From assembly GCA_044238735.1 (NCBI GenBank), contig JBIICS010000017.1, positions 1-30,833 on the forward strand: a stretch of 30,833 nt of DNA, in the 5' to 3' direction. The notes under the pieces were generated by a model that was given only the letters and a program-made list of their open reading frames with translations, searched no databases and was not told the origin of the DNA. The DNA is from JBIICS01 sp044238735. GTDB taxonomy: Bacteria > Bacteroidota > Bacteroidia > UBA4408. Of this stretch, positions 16,696 through 25,928 are shown one piece after another (positions within the stretch are counted from its first letter, which is position 1; every line of letters begins with the position of its first letter). The position numbers were made by a program, and so were the translations under genes.

Positions 16696-19488
16696 TTAAT
16701 AAACTATATTCACAATCTTTTTAGGGACAACAATTACCTTTTTAGGTTGTTTTCCTTCGAGGTATTTTTGAGTTTGATCAGCATTCATTACCAATTGTTC
16801 TATCTCAGGGACCCCAATATTTAAGGGCATTTCCAGATTAAATCTCATCTTACCATTAAAAGAAATAGGGTATGCAAAAGAATCATCAATGGTGTGAGAC
16901 TCTATATACACAGGCCATTCGGCCTTGCTTACCGATGGCTGAAACCCTAATATACTCCATAATTCTTCAGCTATGTGAGGAGCATATGGAGAGATAAGCA
17001 CCACTAAATCTTTTAATACCGAGCGCTTATTGCATTTAAGGTCGTTTAATTCGTTTGCTAAAATCATAAAATTACTTACTGAGGTATTAAACGAATAACG
17101 TTCAATATCGTCACTAATTTTTTTAATGGTTTTATGTAAGGCTTTTAATTCGGACTTAGTGGGTTCTGCATCATTAATCAATATATTACCATTAGTATCA
17201 TAGAACAAACGCCATAATTTTTTCAGGAATCCCGAAACTCCGGTAATACCATTAGTATTCCATGGTTTACTTTGCTCGAGAGGTCCTAAAAACATTTCAT
17301 ATAAACGTAAAGTATCTGCCCCAAACTTATCACAAATTAAATCAGGTGTTTGAACGTTCCATTTAGACTTACTCATTTTTTCAACCTCAGCACCGCAAAT
17401 ATATTTGCCATCTTCCAACACAAATTCAGCTGTTTTATATTCCTCTCTCCAGTTTTTAAATTCATCAATATCCAAAATATCATTGTCCACAATATTAACA
17501 TCTACATGTAGAGCAGTGGTTTCGTATTGAGATCTTAAACCATAAGAAACAAACTTATTTGTACCATTAATACGATACACGAAATTTGATCGTCCTTGTA
17601 TCATACCCTGATTAATTAATTTTTGAGCAGGCTCTTGAACAGGGATAAATCCTAAATCGAAAAGTGCTTTCGTCCAGAAACGAACATATAACAAATGTCC
17701 GGTTGCATGTTCTGATCCGCCAATATACAAATCAACGTTTTGCCAGTAGTCGGCAATTTGCCTATCCGCCATGTTCCTATTGTTTTTGGGATCCATATAG
17801 CGTAAAAAATACCATGAACTTCCTGCCCATCCGGGCATAGTAGTTGTCTCGTATTCATATTCCCCTTTGTATTTCCAGTCCTTGGCTCTTGCTAATGGAG
17901 GCTCTCCTGTTTCTGTTGGTAAAAATTTATCAACTTCGGGTAGCAACAGTGGCAACTCGTTTTCGGGTAAGGCATAAGGAACGCCATCTTTATAATAGAT
18001 TGGAATGGGTTCTCCCCAATAACGCTGGCGACCAAACACTGCGTCCCGTAAGCGGAAATTAATTTTTCCTTTTCCTAAATTATTTTTTTCAATTTCACTT
18101 ATCGCCTTGTTTATTGCCTCTTTTACATCTAAACCATTAAGAAAATCTGAATTAATTAATTCCCCCTCCTTGGCATCGTATGATTCCTTTTCCCAATTAT
18201 GATTTTCAGGGGCTTCAACCACCTGAATAATAGGCAGGTTAAAATTTCTGGCAAAAGCAAAATCTCGACTATCATGAGCGGGAACAGCCATTACAGCCCC
18301 AGTTCCATATCCGGCTAAAACATAATCACCAATCCAAACCGGAACAGGATTTTTAGAAAAAGGATGTTCAACAAAGGCTCCGGTAAACTGCCCCGTAATT
18401 TTCTTAACATCGGCCATTCGCTCTCGCTCCGATCTGTTTTTAGAATATGTAACGTACTCGTCAACTGCCTTTTTAAATTCGGGTGTGGTAATCTGCTCAA
18501 CTAAATCATGTTCTGGAGCAAGCGTAACAAAACTAACACCAAAAACGGTATCGGGTCGTGTAGTAAATACCTCAATTACTTTCCCCGAGTGATTAACAAT
18601 ATTAAATTTTAAACTAGACCCCTTGCTTTTTCCTATCCAGTATCGTTGCGATTCCTTAATACTCTCCGTCCAATCCAAACCCTCCAGATCATTTAACAAA
18701 CGTTCAGAATATGCGGTAATACGCATACTCCACTGTTTCATCAACTTTCGCTCTACCGGATAACCACCACGCTCAGAAACCCCATCTTTCACCTCATCGT
18801 TTGCTAAAACGGTCCCTAACGCAGGACACCAATTAACCCAGCTATCAGCCAAATAAGCCAAACGAAAATTCATTAAAATAGTTTGCTGATCAGATTCCGA
18901 TTTTGTTTTCCATTCTTCAGCACTAAAGGCCGGCACCTCATGTTCGATGTCGCCCGTTAAAACATTGTCTGTACTTCCGGCGTATCCGTTCTGTTCAAAA
19001 TTGGAGATAAGAGTACTTATGGACTCAGCCTTTTTTAACTTGTAGTTATACCATGAATTAAATAATTGTATAAAGATCCATTGGGTCCATTTGTAATAAT
19101 CGGGCTCGCATGTTCTTACTTCTCTATCCCAATCGAAAGAAAATCCCATTTTGTCTAATTGCTCTCGATATCGGTTTATATTTTGATTAGTAGTTAAAGC
19201 GGGGTGCTGACCAGTTTGAATTGCATATTGTTCTGCAGGCAAACCAAAAGCATCATAGCCCATAGGGTGCAAAACGTTAAATCCTTTATGACGTTTAAAA
19301 CGGGCGTAGATATCTGAAGCAATATAACCCAGAGGATGACCAACATGTAAACCTGATCCGGAAGGATAAGGAAACATATCCAAAACATAATACTTGGGTT
19401 TTGCAGATAAATCATCTGCTTTAAATGTTTTATGTAGAGCCCAATACTTTTGCCACTTATCTTCTATTTCCCTAAAATTGTATTCCAT
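16696..19488 (-). CDS. leuS: Leucyl-tRNA synthetase
   Basis: A class I aminoacyl-tRNA synthetase that charges tRNA-Leu in the cytoplasm. At 930 residues it is in the range of Bacteroidota LeuRS and somewhat longer than E. coli's 860. It has the HIGH-type motif H-V-G-H near residue 50, the CP1 editing domain with T-T-R-P-D-T-V-F-G, the tRNA-binding region, and K-M-S-K-S at roughly residue 700 (about 17365-17382). The frame can be extended to a TTG at 19513-19515, but that codon lies inside a perfect -7 promoter element. The ATG at 19486-19488, beginning M-E-Y-N-F-R-E-I-E, matches the family N terminus and is the start used here. It has its own promoter and is a single-gene unit. Confidence 0.96.
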   Translation of the reverse strand: MEYNFREIEDKWQKYWALHKTFKADDLSAKPKYYVLDMFPYPSGSGLHVGHPLGYIASDIYARFKRHKGFNVLHPMGYDAFGLPAEQYAIQTGQHPALTTNQNINRYREQLDKMGFSFDWDREVRTCEPDYYKWTQWIFIQLFNSWYNYKLKKAESISTLISNFEQNGYAGSTDNVLTGDIEHEVPAFSAEEWKTKSESDQQTILMNFRLAYLADSWVNWCPALGTVLANDEVKDGVSERGGYPVERKLMKQWSMRITAYSERLLNDLEGLDWTESIKESQRYWIGKSKGSSLKFNIVNHSGKVIEVFTTRPDTVFGVSFVTLAPEHDLVEQITTPEFKKAVDEYVTYSKNRSERERMADVKKITGQFTGAFVEHPFSKNPVPVWIGDYVLAGYGTGAVMAVPAHDSRDFAFARNFNLPIIQVVEAPENHNWEKESYDAKEGELINSDFLNGLDVKEAINKAISEIEKNNLGKGKINFRLRDAVFGRQRYWGEPIPIYYKDGVPYALPENELPLLLPEVDKFLPTETGEPPLARAKDWKYKGEYEYETTTMPGWAGSSWYFLRYMDPKNNRNMADRQIADYWQNVDLYIGGSEHATGHLLYVRFWTKALFDLGFIPVQEPAQKLINQGMIQGRSNFVYRINGTNKFVSYGLRSQYETTALHVDVNIVDNDILDIDEFKNWREEYKTAEFVLEDGKYICGAEVEKMSKSKWNVQTPDLICDKFGADTLRLYEMFLGPLEQSKPWNTNGITGVSGFLKKLWRLFYDTNGNILINDAEPTKSELKALHKTIKKISDDIERYSFNTSVSNFMILANELNDLKCNKRSVLKDLVVLISPYAPHIAEELWSILGFQPSVSKAEWPVYIESHTIDDSFAYPISFNGKMRFNLEMPLNIGVPEIEQLVMNADQTQKYLEGKQPKKVIVVPKKIVNIVY

Positions 19489-19512
19489 AAAATGATTAAA
19501 ATTAAACGTGTG

Positions 19513-19544
19513 CAAAGATACATTTTATTAGGGGTAAGAGCAAA
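19513..19544 (-). promoter_or_regulatory. leuS promoter (-33 and -7 elements)
   Basis: On the minus strand a TTTG (19541-19544) is followed after exactly 20 bases by TATCTTTG (19513-19520). Both elements match the Bacteroidota sigma-ABfr consensus perfectly with ideal spacing. The leuS ATG lies 24 bases beyond the -7 element. This is the clearest promoter in the window. Confidence 0.7.
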
Positions 19545-19620
19545 GATGTAATACAATGATTAACAGCCAATTTAATTGTTTTAAGGCTTAAAAACTATGG
19601 ATAGATTGAGTATAGATTAA

Positions 19621-19640
19621 TTTTAATATCGATATTAAAA
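19621..19640. repeat. Perfect 20-bp palindrome, candidate operator
   Basis: TTTTAATATC followed directly by its reverse complement GATATTAAAA, with no spacer. It lies 66 bp upstream of the nuclease gene at 19706 and about 77 bp upstream of the leuS -33 element, in a 217-bp divergent gap. A symmetric site of this length suits a dimeric repressor. High AT content raises the chance of coincidence. Confidence 0.45.
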
Positions 19641-19705
19641 AAGCAAATCAAAATAACTAACTTGAGGCTGCATCCAATTAAAATACCATTTTAAAAAACG
19701 AGGAA

Positions 19706-21073
19706 ATGTTTGCAATAATAGATATTGAAACTACCGGAGGTAATGCTAAATCTGATAAAATAACGGATATATGCATTATAATTCATGATGGCTTATCGGT
19801 TGTAGAAAAGTTCTCTTCCCTAATTAACCCCGAACGTTATATATCTCCATACATAACAAAACTTACCGGTATAAATAATGACATGGTTAAAGACGCTCCG
19901 AAATTTTATGAGATTGCCAAAAAAATTATAGAAATAACTGAAGGCAAAATTTTTGTGGCTCATAATGTAGAATTTGATTATGGATTTATTAGGCAGGAAT
20001 TTAAGTCGCTTGGCTATGCTTATGAAAGGGAAAAACTATGCACCGTAAAACTTAGCAGAAAATTATTGCCTGGGTTTAATTCTTATAGTTTAGGCAACAT
20101 TTGTACCCGGCTTGGTATAGAAAACAACGCGAGACACAGAGCAGAAGGTGATGCAGTTGCCACCAGCGAACTATTCAATATTTTACTTGCCGAAAAAAAT
20201 AAGAACAAATTATTTCAGAAACAAGGTATAGAAGAACTCAATAGTTTAAGAATTGATAAAGTAAAAGAAAATATAATTAAAAAATTACCAGAAGAAACCG
20301 GCATCTATTACTTTCTTGATAAAAATAATTCAGTAATTTATGTTGGAAAAAGTAAAAATATTCGTAATCGGGGTTTATCTCATTTAACCGCAACAGCAGT
20401 TAAAACGAAGAAAATGCTGCTACATTTATACGATATAGATTACCAAATAACGGGAAGCGAGCTGGTTTCACTCATTCTTGAAAATAATGAGATAAAACGT
20501 ATACTACCCTTTTATAACCGTTCGAATAAAATCCCTTTTTTTACTCATCATCTTTATTTTGTAAACAATAATAATGTATTGAGTTTTGAAATAACGGATC
20601 AATATTCGGGAAAAGAAAATGTAATAAAATCTTTTCCTAATTATTTTTCGGCCAGAGAATATTTAAATAAGATCATTACTGAATATCATTTATGCTTACG
20701 TTACTGCGGTATCGATGATAACAACGGCCCTTGTTTTAATTATCAAATTAGAGAATGTTTCGGCATTTGCCATGGCGAGGAATCAAAAGAAGATTATAAT
20801 AAACGAGCCTTAACACTTATTCAGGATTTTCTATATCCATTTCCTAATTTGATTATAACCGAAGAAGGCCGTCATCCCGATGAATTATGTTTTATTAAAA
20901 TTATACAGAATAAATATTATGGATATATCTATCTAGATAAAAGTGATATTCCTAATGATCCATATGATTTGTTCGAATCTATAAAAAAAGGTGAACGTAA
21001 CTTAGATACGGATTTAATCGTTCTTGGCTATATAAAGAAAAATAAATTTCTGAAGATAACCCCTATAAAGTAA
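19706..21073 (+). CDS. DEDDh exonuclease fused to a GIY-YIG (UvrC/Cho-like) endonuclease
   Basis: A 455-residue two-nuclease protein. Residues 1-160 are a Pol III epsilon-type DEDDh 3'-5' exonuclease: D-I-E-T-T-G (D6, E8), H-N-V-E-F-D (D91) and H-R-A-E-G-D (H144, D149). Residues about 195-275 are a GIY-YIG domain: T-G-I-Y-Y, I-Y-V-G-K-S-K-N-I-R-N-R, and the metal-binding Glu in S-E-L-V-S-L-I-L-E-N. Then come clustered cysteines C330, C334, C343, C351 and C355 with C-F-N-Y-Q-I-R-E-C, matching the UvrC region that carries a 4Fe-4S cluster. UvrC's second, RNase H-like nuclease and HhH domains are absent. Related fusions are known as exonuclease/UvrC-type proteins, and Cho is the 3'-incising UvrC homologue. 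It probably acts in nucleotide excision repair or an alternative DNA repair route. It stands alone and its stop abuts the converging nhaD stop. Confidence 0.88.
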   Translation: MFAIIDIETTGGNAKSDKITDICIIIHDGLSVVEKFSSLINPERYISPYITKLTGINNDMVKDAPKFYEIAKKIIEITEGKIFVAHNVEFDYGFIRQEFKSLGYAYEREKLCTVKLSRKLLPGFNSYSLGNICTRLGIENNARHRAEGDAVATSELFNILLAEKNKNKLFQKQGIEELNSLRIDKVKENIIKKLPEETGIYYFLDKNNSVIYVGKSKNIRNRGLSHLTATAVKTKKMLLHLYDIDYQITGSELVSLILENNEIKRILPFYNRSNKIPFFTHHLYFVNNNNVLSFEITDQYSGKENVIKSFPNYFSAREYLNKIITEYHLCLRYCGIDDNNGPCFNYQIRECFGICHGEESKEDYNKRALTLIQDFLYPFPNLIITEEGRHPDELCFIKIIQNKYYGYIYLDKSDIPNDPYDLFESIKKGERNLDTDLIVLGYIKKNKFLKITPIK

Positions 21074-22339
21074 TTAATTTAATAGCCAAAAGGTTAAGGC
21101 CCCGGATATAAAACCGGCAAGAGCCAATAAACTCATCTTTTTAAGATACCAGGTAAAGGTAATTTTCTCTAGACCCATAACAGCGACTCCGGCCGCTGAA
21201 CCAATTATCAAGGCACTTCCACCAGTTCCGGTAGCATAAGCCAACATGTGCCAGAAAGTATGATCAACCGGATACGTTTCTAAAGAATACATACCAATAA
21301 CAGCAGCTACCAAGGGCACATTATCTACCAAAGAACTTATGGCGCCTAAACAAATGGCAATTAAATGATAATTACCAAAAAGATTAGCCATACTTAGCGC
21401 TAATTGCTTTAATAAGCCTGTGTTCTGCAATACATTTACTGATAATAAAATTCCTAAAAAAAACAAGATACTTGAGGTGTCTATTTTTTGTAGTGCATGC
21501 ATAACACTGTATATACTTTTTTCTTCTTCATTCTTCTTTTTGTGTATAATACCGGTTATAACCCACAACAATCCAACTCCAAATAATACTCCCATAAAGG
21601 GAGGCAAGTGAGTAAACGATTTAAAAACAGGAACAAAAAGTAAAACCCCTATTCCGCTATAAAAAACAACTTCTCGCTCTTTTGATAGTTTAGAAAATTG
21701 AAATGATTCCGTATTGGTGACTATTTCCCCTTTTAAATTTTTGCTCATTAGTAACAAGGGCACTAGTAAACAAATAAGAGAAGGAATAAACAAATTAGAA
21801 ACCACCTTTGCAGCCGTTATTTGCCCGCCTATCCACAACATAGTGGTTGTTACATCACCTATTGGAGACCATGCACCTCCGGCATTTGCGGCTATAATAA
21901 TTAAGCCAATGTATTTTAATCTGATTTCGGAAGATGGTATTATTTTGCGAACCAGCGAGGTCATTACAATAGCAGTTGTTAAATTATCCAGAACTGCCGA
22001 TAGGATAAATGTTATAAATGAAATTGTCCAGGCCAGATTTAAATTCTTTTTAGTTTTAATTCGTTGTGTTACCAGAGAAAATCCATCGTGGGCATCAACC
22101 AACTCCACTATTGTCATAGCCCCTAAAAGAAAAAATAAAATTCCAGCGATTTCGCCCAGACTGTTCATTAACTGTTCATTTATAGCATGAGGTGTATCTG
22201 TTGAGTTGCTATGCACGTACAATACCCATAAGATTACTCCCAGCAACAAGGCTGACGCAGCTTTATTAATTCCGATAGAATGTTCTAAGGCAATAAAAAG
22301 ATAACCTAAAACAAAGAGTATAATTATTAATGATAACAA
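21074..22339 (-). CDS. nhaD: NhaD-type Na+/H+ antiporter
   Basis: A 421-residue, roughly 12-segment membrane protein of the ion-transporter superfamily. It has the NhaD blocks G-A-M-T-I-V-E-L-V-D-A-H, S-A-V-L-D-N-L-T-T-A-I-V, A-A-N-A-G-G-A-W-S-P-I-G-D-V-T-T and, in the second half, S-S-L-V-D-N-V-P-L-V-A-A. The two D-N motifs lie in the half-repeats and hold the likely cation-binding aspartates. It exports Na+ in exchange for H+ across the inner membrane. The only workable start is a TTG at 22337-22339; upstream in the frame a stop occurs within 18 bases and no ATG lies between. It is 11 bases after the stop of the GT-C gene, so it is likely the last gene of the gldB operon. Its stop codon abuts that of the convergent nuclease gene. 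Confidence 0.92.
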   Translation of the reverse strand: MLSLIIILFVLGYLFIALEHSIGINKAASALLLGVILWVLYVHSNSTDTPHAINEQLMNSLGEIAGILFFLLGAMTIVELVDAHDGFSLVTQRIKTKKNLNLAWTISFITFILSAVLDNLTTAIVMTSLVRKIIPSSEIRLKYIGLIIIAANAGGAWSPIGDVTTTMLWIGGQITAAKVVSNLFIPSLICLLVPLLLMSKNLKGEIVTNTESFQFSKLSKEREVVFYSGIGVLLFVPVFKSFTHLPPFMGVLFGVGLLWVITGIIHKKKNEEEKSIYSVMHALQKIDTSSILFFLGILLSVNVLQNTGLLKQLALSMANLFGNYHLIAICLGAISSLVDNVPLVAAVIGMYSLETYPVDHTFWHMLAYATGTGGSALIIGSAAGVAVMGLEKITFTWYLKKMSLLALAGFISGALTFWLLN

Positions 22340-22350
22340 GGTTACGTGTT

Positions 22351-23559
22351 TTAGTTAATAAAGCTTTTTTTAGCAGATTTATTTATATAAGTCCATTGTA
22401 TAAAAACAAGATACAATATTAGTCCCAAAAAAAGCAAGGCTATCGTTGTTTGAAATAGTTCGTTGTTAAAATAAGAAGGCAAAATAAAACCCAAAATTAA
22501 ATCTGCATTTAAAAAATAGAGAACTGATAACAAAATAAAGGGAATCCAATTGTTCGAGTAATAACCAAAAATAAATAAAGGCAATAATGCAAAAAAACTA
22601 TAGCGTTCATGCATCTCTGTGTTAAAATAAAAAAACAGTAATACAATCAAAGCGGCCAAATTAAAATAAAGTTCAGTTGGAATTTTAACTTTCCTATAAA
22701 GTTGAATCGCATAAGGAAATAACGTTAAAGCCGAAAAAAAGAAAAACATAGTTAGCCCCCAACTTTTAAAAGATAATCCAAGCCATAAATTATTATCCAT
22801 CACTAATAAGGGATTTTCTGGCAATACCAGATACCAGAAATTAAAAGCATTTAAGGAACATGCCGGATACAAACCCACCTGATTTCTTAACATCGATAAA
22901 AAATTATGGAGTTGACCGCCAATAATAAAAGGCAAAAATAAAACGATTGTAGTAATTATAAATACCAGTTTAAACTGAAAAATTTTCTTAAAATTTAATC
23001 CGTAAAAATTAAAAAACACCAAGATAACAATCGGCACAATAATAACAACTTGAAACTTGGTGAAAAGAGCAAATGCCAATAGTATGGAAGATATGGGGAT
23101 ATTATAGGACACAAAAAACAATGAAAAAAAAACAAAAAAAGAGGGTAACGAATCAATTTGGCCCCATACAACTGAATTATGCAAATAACCTATATTTAAA
23201 CCTATAAATAAAAAAATAAGGTATGAAAAAGATTCTCGTTTAAAAAAATAAAGAATAAGTAACGGCAATAAATCGAACAATAATAACGCATGCTTTAACC
23301 AAATTAAATTTTCGCTGATTAATTGCGGGCTATTAAAAATAAACTGATATAACCATAGAAGATATAAAAAAACAGGAGGATAGTTAATATCAGTCTGGTA
23401 AACAGTTGTTATCCCTTTTTGTTGAATATAACTGGCCCATCTTACCCATTCTACAGTATCACCTTGGTAGGAGAAATGCGGTGTTAAAAAACATAATAGA
23501 ATATACAGAAATAACCAAACAGTTGTAAACCGAATATGATGAAATTTAGTTAAAGTCAT
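22351..23559 (-). CDS. GT-C membrane glycosyltransferase (polyprenyl-phosphate-sugar type)
   Basis: A 402-residue, very hydrophobic protein with about ten membrane segments. The first periplasmic loop contains G-D-T-V-E-W-V-R-W, the place of the acidic catalytic residue in GT-C enzymes. It is followed by N-Y-P-P-V-F and V-V-W-G-Q-I-D-S-L-P, and a later M-H-E-R-Y-S-F-F. W-G-Q-x-D and H-E-R-Y are signatures of mannosyltransferase-like GT-C families. Such enzymes use lipid-linked sugars on the periplasmic face. Its ATG overlaps the stop of the TMTC-like gene as ATGA, so the two are translationally coupled and likely in one pathway. The exact CAZy family cannot be settled by eye. ATG at 23557-23559. 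Confidence 0.82.
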   Translation of the reverse strand: MTLTKFHHIRFTTVWLFLYILLCFLTPHFSYQGDTVEWVRWASYIQQKGITTVYQTDINYPPVFLYLLWLYQFIFNSPQLISENLIWLKHALLLFDLLPLLILYFFKRESFSYLIFLFIGLNIGYLHNSVVWGQIDSLPSFFVFFSLFFVSYNIPISSILLAFALFTKFQVVIIVPIVILVFFNFYGLNFKKIFQFKLVFIITTIVLFLPFIIGGQLHNFLSMLRNQVGLYPACSLNAFNFWYLVLPENPLLVMDNNLWLGLSFKSWGLTMFFFFSALTLFPYAIQLYRKVKIPTELYFNLAALIVLLFFYFNTEMHERYSFFALLPLFIFGYYSNNWIPFILLSVLYFLNADLILGFILPSYFNNELFQTTIALLFLGLILYLVFIQWTYINKSAKKSFIN

Positions 23560-25589
23560 CCACCAATTTGTTTAAGCCATTTTCCAGCCTCCGGATGGTT
23601 TGGATTTATTCTAAGAACATTGTTCCAGCATTCCTTAGCCTTTACAATATTTTGTTGCATTAAATAGGTTCCGCCCAGGTTATACCAAGCCTCAGCATTT
23701 TCAGCATATACAGCTATTGCCTTATCGTAGTATACAATCGCTTTTTTGGCATCCCCCTTTTGATATGCATCTAAGCCTTGCTTTAAATAAATATCACTAA
23801 GCGTTGTATTTCTCCGATTATCTGAGGTAACAGGCAATATTGTTTCTTCTGCTTTTCCATACTCCTTCATCTCAACATAAACAAGAGATAAGTTAACTCG
23901 AGCCTCATCATAAGATGGCGAAAAAGAAAGTGCTTTATTAAAATCATTTATAGATTCCTGATATCTCTTTAATTTTAAAAATGCTCCCCCTCTGTTGTTG
24001 TATGCATTTGGGAAATTAGGGATTAACGAAATCGCCTTATCATAACATTCAATAGCCTCTTCCGTTCTATTTAAATTATAGAGCGCAACACCACGGCCCA
24101 ACCATGCCTCCGGAAAACCCGGATTTATACTAATTGCTTTCTCGTTGTCTTTTAAAGACTCTTCAAATTTACCTAAGTAAATATTTACCGATCCTCTGTT
24201 ACTGTATGAATTAGGATAACGAGGATTTAATTGAATAGCCATCTCAAAGTCGGCTTTAGCTTTTAACCAGTTGGCTTGTAAATAATAAACATTGCCTCTA
24301 TTGTTATATGCAACACTAACTGTTGGCTGATTTTCAATTACTGATGTCCATAAGGTTTCGGCGTTTGCCCATACAGCAGCGCGATTTCGAGTTACTGGTA
24401 TTAAAACAAGACCTATAAAAATGGCTATAAAAATTGAATTAGAGATTGAAAATTTCTTTCGAATTAAGTGTGCGAGGATTAGACCAATACCTACATAACC
24501 CATATAAGTAAAGCGTTCGTATATAAGCGAACTATTGGTTGCCAGCACATGTAAAATTAAAAACGTATTAATCACAAAAAAAGATAAACCCACAAACAGC
24601 AACCGATCTCTTTTGTAGAAAACGTAAAGTGCATAACCCAAAAATGGTACAATTAAAAAAGATAAATACGAAATAATTTCTAAACTTGAGTTATTGGTAC
24701 TATTAAAAGCATAAATAGCACTTTGATTAAAAGGCAATATAGACTTCAATAAATACAGGCAAAGGGCATGTGTCGATAAAAATATTTTCTGTATAAAATT
24801 AAAGTTTGCACCATATTCGTCAGCTGTTAAACCTTTATTACCACCGGCAAGTGTTATCAATCCAAATACTAAAGAAAGCAAAAAATAAGGACTTAGACTC
24901 AGTATTGCCTTTCGGTTTAACTCCTCCCTATAAAAAAGAAATAACATTAAAACCACCGGCAATGTCACGGCCTGCGACTTGGCAAATAATGAACACAAAA
25001 AGGCAACTAAACTTATTAAAAACCAAATCTTCCTTTTATTATTAAGATAACATACAAAAAAACCGAGAGAAATGAAATAATAAAAAGTATACAATACATC
25101 CTTTCTACTGGCAATCCAGGCAACCGCCTCGGTATGCATAGGATGAAGCCCAAAGAAAAGTGCCGAGAAAAGAGCTGTAAACTTATCTTTAAGCAAAACG
25201 TAAATAACCCAATACAATAAAAGCGAGTTTAAAATATGCAACGTGCTATTGTGGACATGATACCAAGATGCTTTAGTGCCCGCAATACTATAGTCCCAGG
25301 CCAAAGACATAAGAACAAATGGGTTATAGCTACTTAATACCTTGTTGGTAAACATCAGTTTAATGTTCTCCCAGTTAAACTTTTGTACCAAGGGCGTTTC
25401 AAAAATGTATCTCTTTTCGTCCCAATTTGTAAAATCAAAACTATTACTGGGGGCATAAGCCATAAAACAGAAGAAAACAATTACACCTAAATGAATCCAT
25501 GTATTTAAAATTAATGGCTCTTTAACAACAAGGTTTTGCTGTTTTGTTAAGGTGTTCCCTTTTGTTTTATTTGCTCGGCTACCCGACAT
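23556..25589 (-). CDS. TMTC-like membrane glycosyltransferase with C-terminal TPR repeats
   Basis: A 677-residue protein with a short basic cytoplasmic tail, about nine to ten membrane segments up to residue 420, then about seven TPR repeats (424-677). The signature N-W-D-E-K-R-Y-I in the first loop and H-P-M-H-T-E-A-V-A-W-I-A-S-R-K-D near the third segment are those of the TMTC / GT-C family; animal TMTC proteins O-mannosylate cadherins. The TPRs follow the last membrane segment and are presumably extracytoplasmic, where they could recruit acceptor proteins (inference). The ATG overlaps the gldC stop as TAATG, and the TGA overlaps the next gene as ATGA, so gldC, this gene and the second GT-C enzyme are coupled. 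It may act in protein O-glycosylation of the Bacteroidota kind. ATG at 25587-25589. Confidence 0.86.
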   Translation of the reverse strand: MSGSRANKTKGNTLTKQQNLVVKEPLILNTWIHLGVIVFFCFMAYAPSNSFDFTNWDEKRYIFETPLVQKFNWENIKLMFTNKVLSSYNPFVLMSLAWDYSIAGTKASWYHVHNSTLHILNSLLLYWVIYVLLKDKFTALFSALFFGLHPMHTEAVAWIASRKDVLYTFYYFISLGFFVCYLNNKRKIWFLISLVAFLCSLFAKSQAVTLPVVLMLFLFYREELNRKAILSLSPYFLLSLVFGLITLAGGNKGLTADEYGANFNFIQKIFLSTHALCLYLLKSILPFNQSAIYAFNSTNNSSLEIISYLSFLIVPFLGYALYVFYKRDRLLFVGLSFFVINTFLILHVLATNSSLIYERFTYMGYVGIGLILAHLIRKKFSISNSIFIAIFIGLVLIPVTRNRAAVWANAETLWTSVIENQPTVSVAYNNRGNVYYLQANWLKAKADFEMAIQLNPRYPNSYSNRGSVNIYLGKFEESLKDNEKAISINPGFPEAWLGRGVALYNLNRTEEAIECYDKAISLIPNFPNAYNNRGGAFLKLKRYQESINDFNKALSFSPSYDEARVNLSLVYVEMKEYGKAEETILPVTSDNRRNTTLSDIYLKQGLDAYQKGDAKKAIVYYDKAIAVYAENAEAWYNLGGTYLMQQNIVKAKECWNNVLRINPNHPEAGKWLKQIGG

Positions 25590-25927
25590 TACTTTTGCTC
25601 AATTATTAAATTCATTTTTTTAGCGAGATTATGTGCAAACTCTCTAACTTCTTTAACAATCTCGTCATCGCCGGTGGAACGCTGAAGGGTGTTGGCCATA
25701 GAAACAAGTGTTTGATGAAAAAACAATTTCATTTCATCTACCATCATATCTTTTGTCCAAAGATCAATGCGCAAGGTATTTTCCTCTTTTGGATCCCATA
25801 TACTTAACATGATCGCTTTACAATCGTTATCTCCCTCCATACCACTATCACTGGCATTCCAGTTTATTTTTTCGGGGAGATTATTATCATCTAAGTTTAT
25901 TGAGAATTTAATTTCTGAAGATTTCAT
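25589..25927 (-). CDS. gldC: Gliding motility protein GldC
   Basis: A 112-residue cytoplasmic protein matching GldC: opening K-S-S-E-I-K-F-S-I-N-L-D-D-N, the N-A-S-D-S-G block, I-M-L-S-I-W-D-P and I-D-L-W-T-K-D-M-M-V-D-E-M-K. In Flavobacterium johnsoniae GldC enhances gliding but is less critical than GldB; its biochemical function is unknown. The ATG lies one base after the gldB stop and the TAA shares a base with the next ATG (TAATG), so it is translationally coupled on both sides. Presence of gldBC does not by itself prove the organism glides, as they occur in some non-gliding relatives. Confidence 0.92.
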   Translation of the reverse strand: MKSSEIKFSINLDDNNLPEKINWNASDSGMEGDNDCKAIMLSIWDPKEENTLRIDLWTKDMMVDEMKLFFHQTLVSMANTLQRSTGDDEIVKEVREFAHNLAKKMNLIIEQK

Positions 25928-25928
25928 G

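Noticed and set aside
19489..19515. Extended N terminus of leuS from TTG 19515
   Set aside because: The codon sits within the -7 element and the nine extra residues do not fit the LeuRS N terminus.
21714..22190. Open frame of 158 codons antisense to nhaD
   Set aside because: Mirror frame of a clear membrane transporter; long antisense frames are common opposite such genes.
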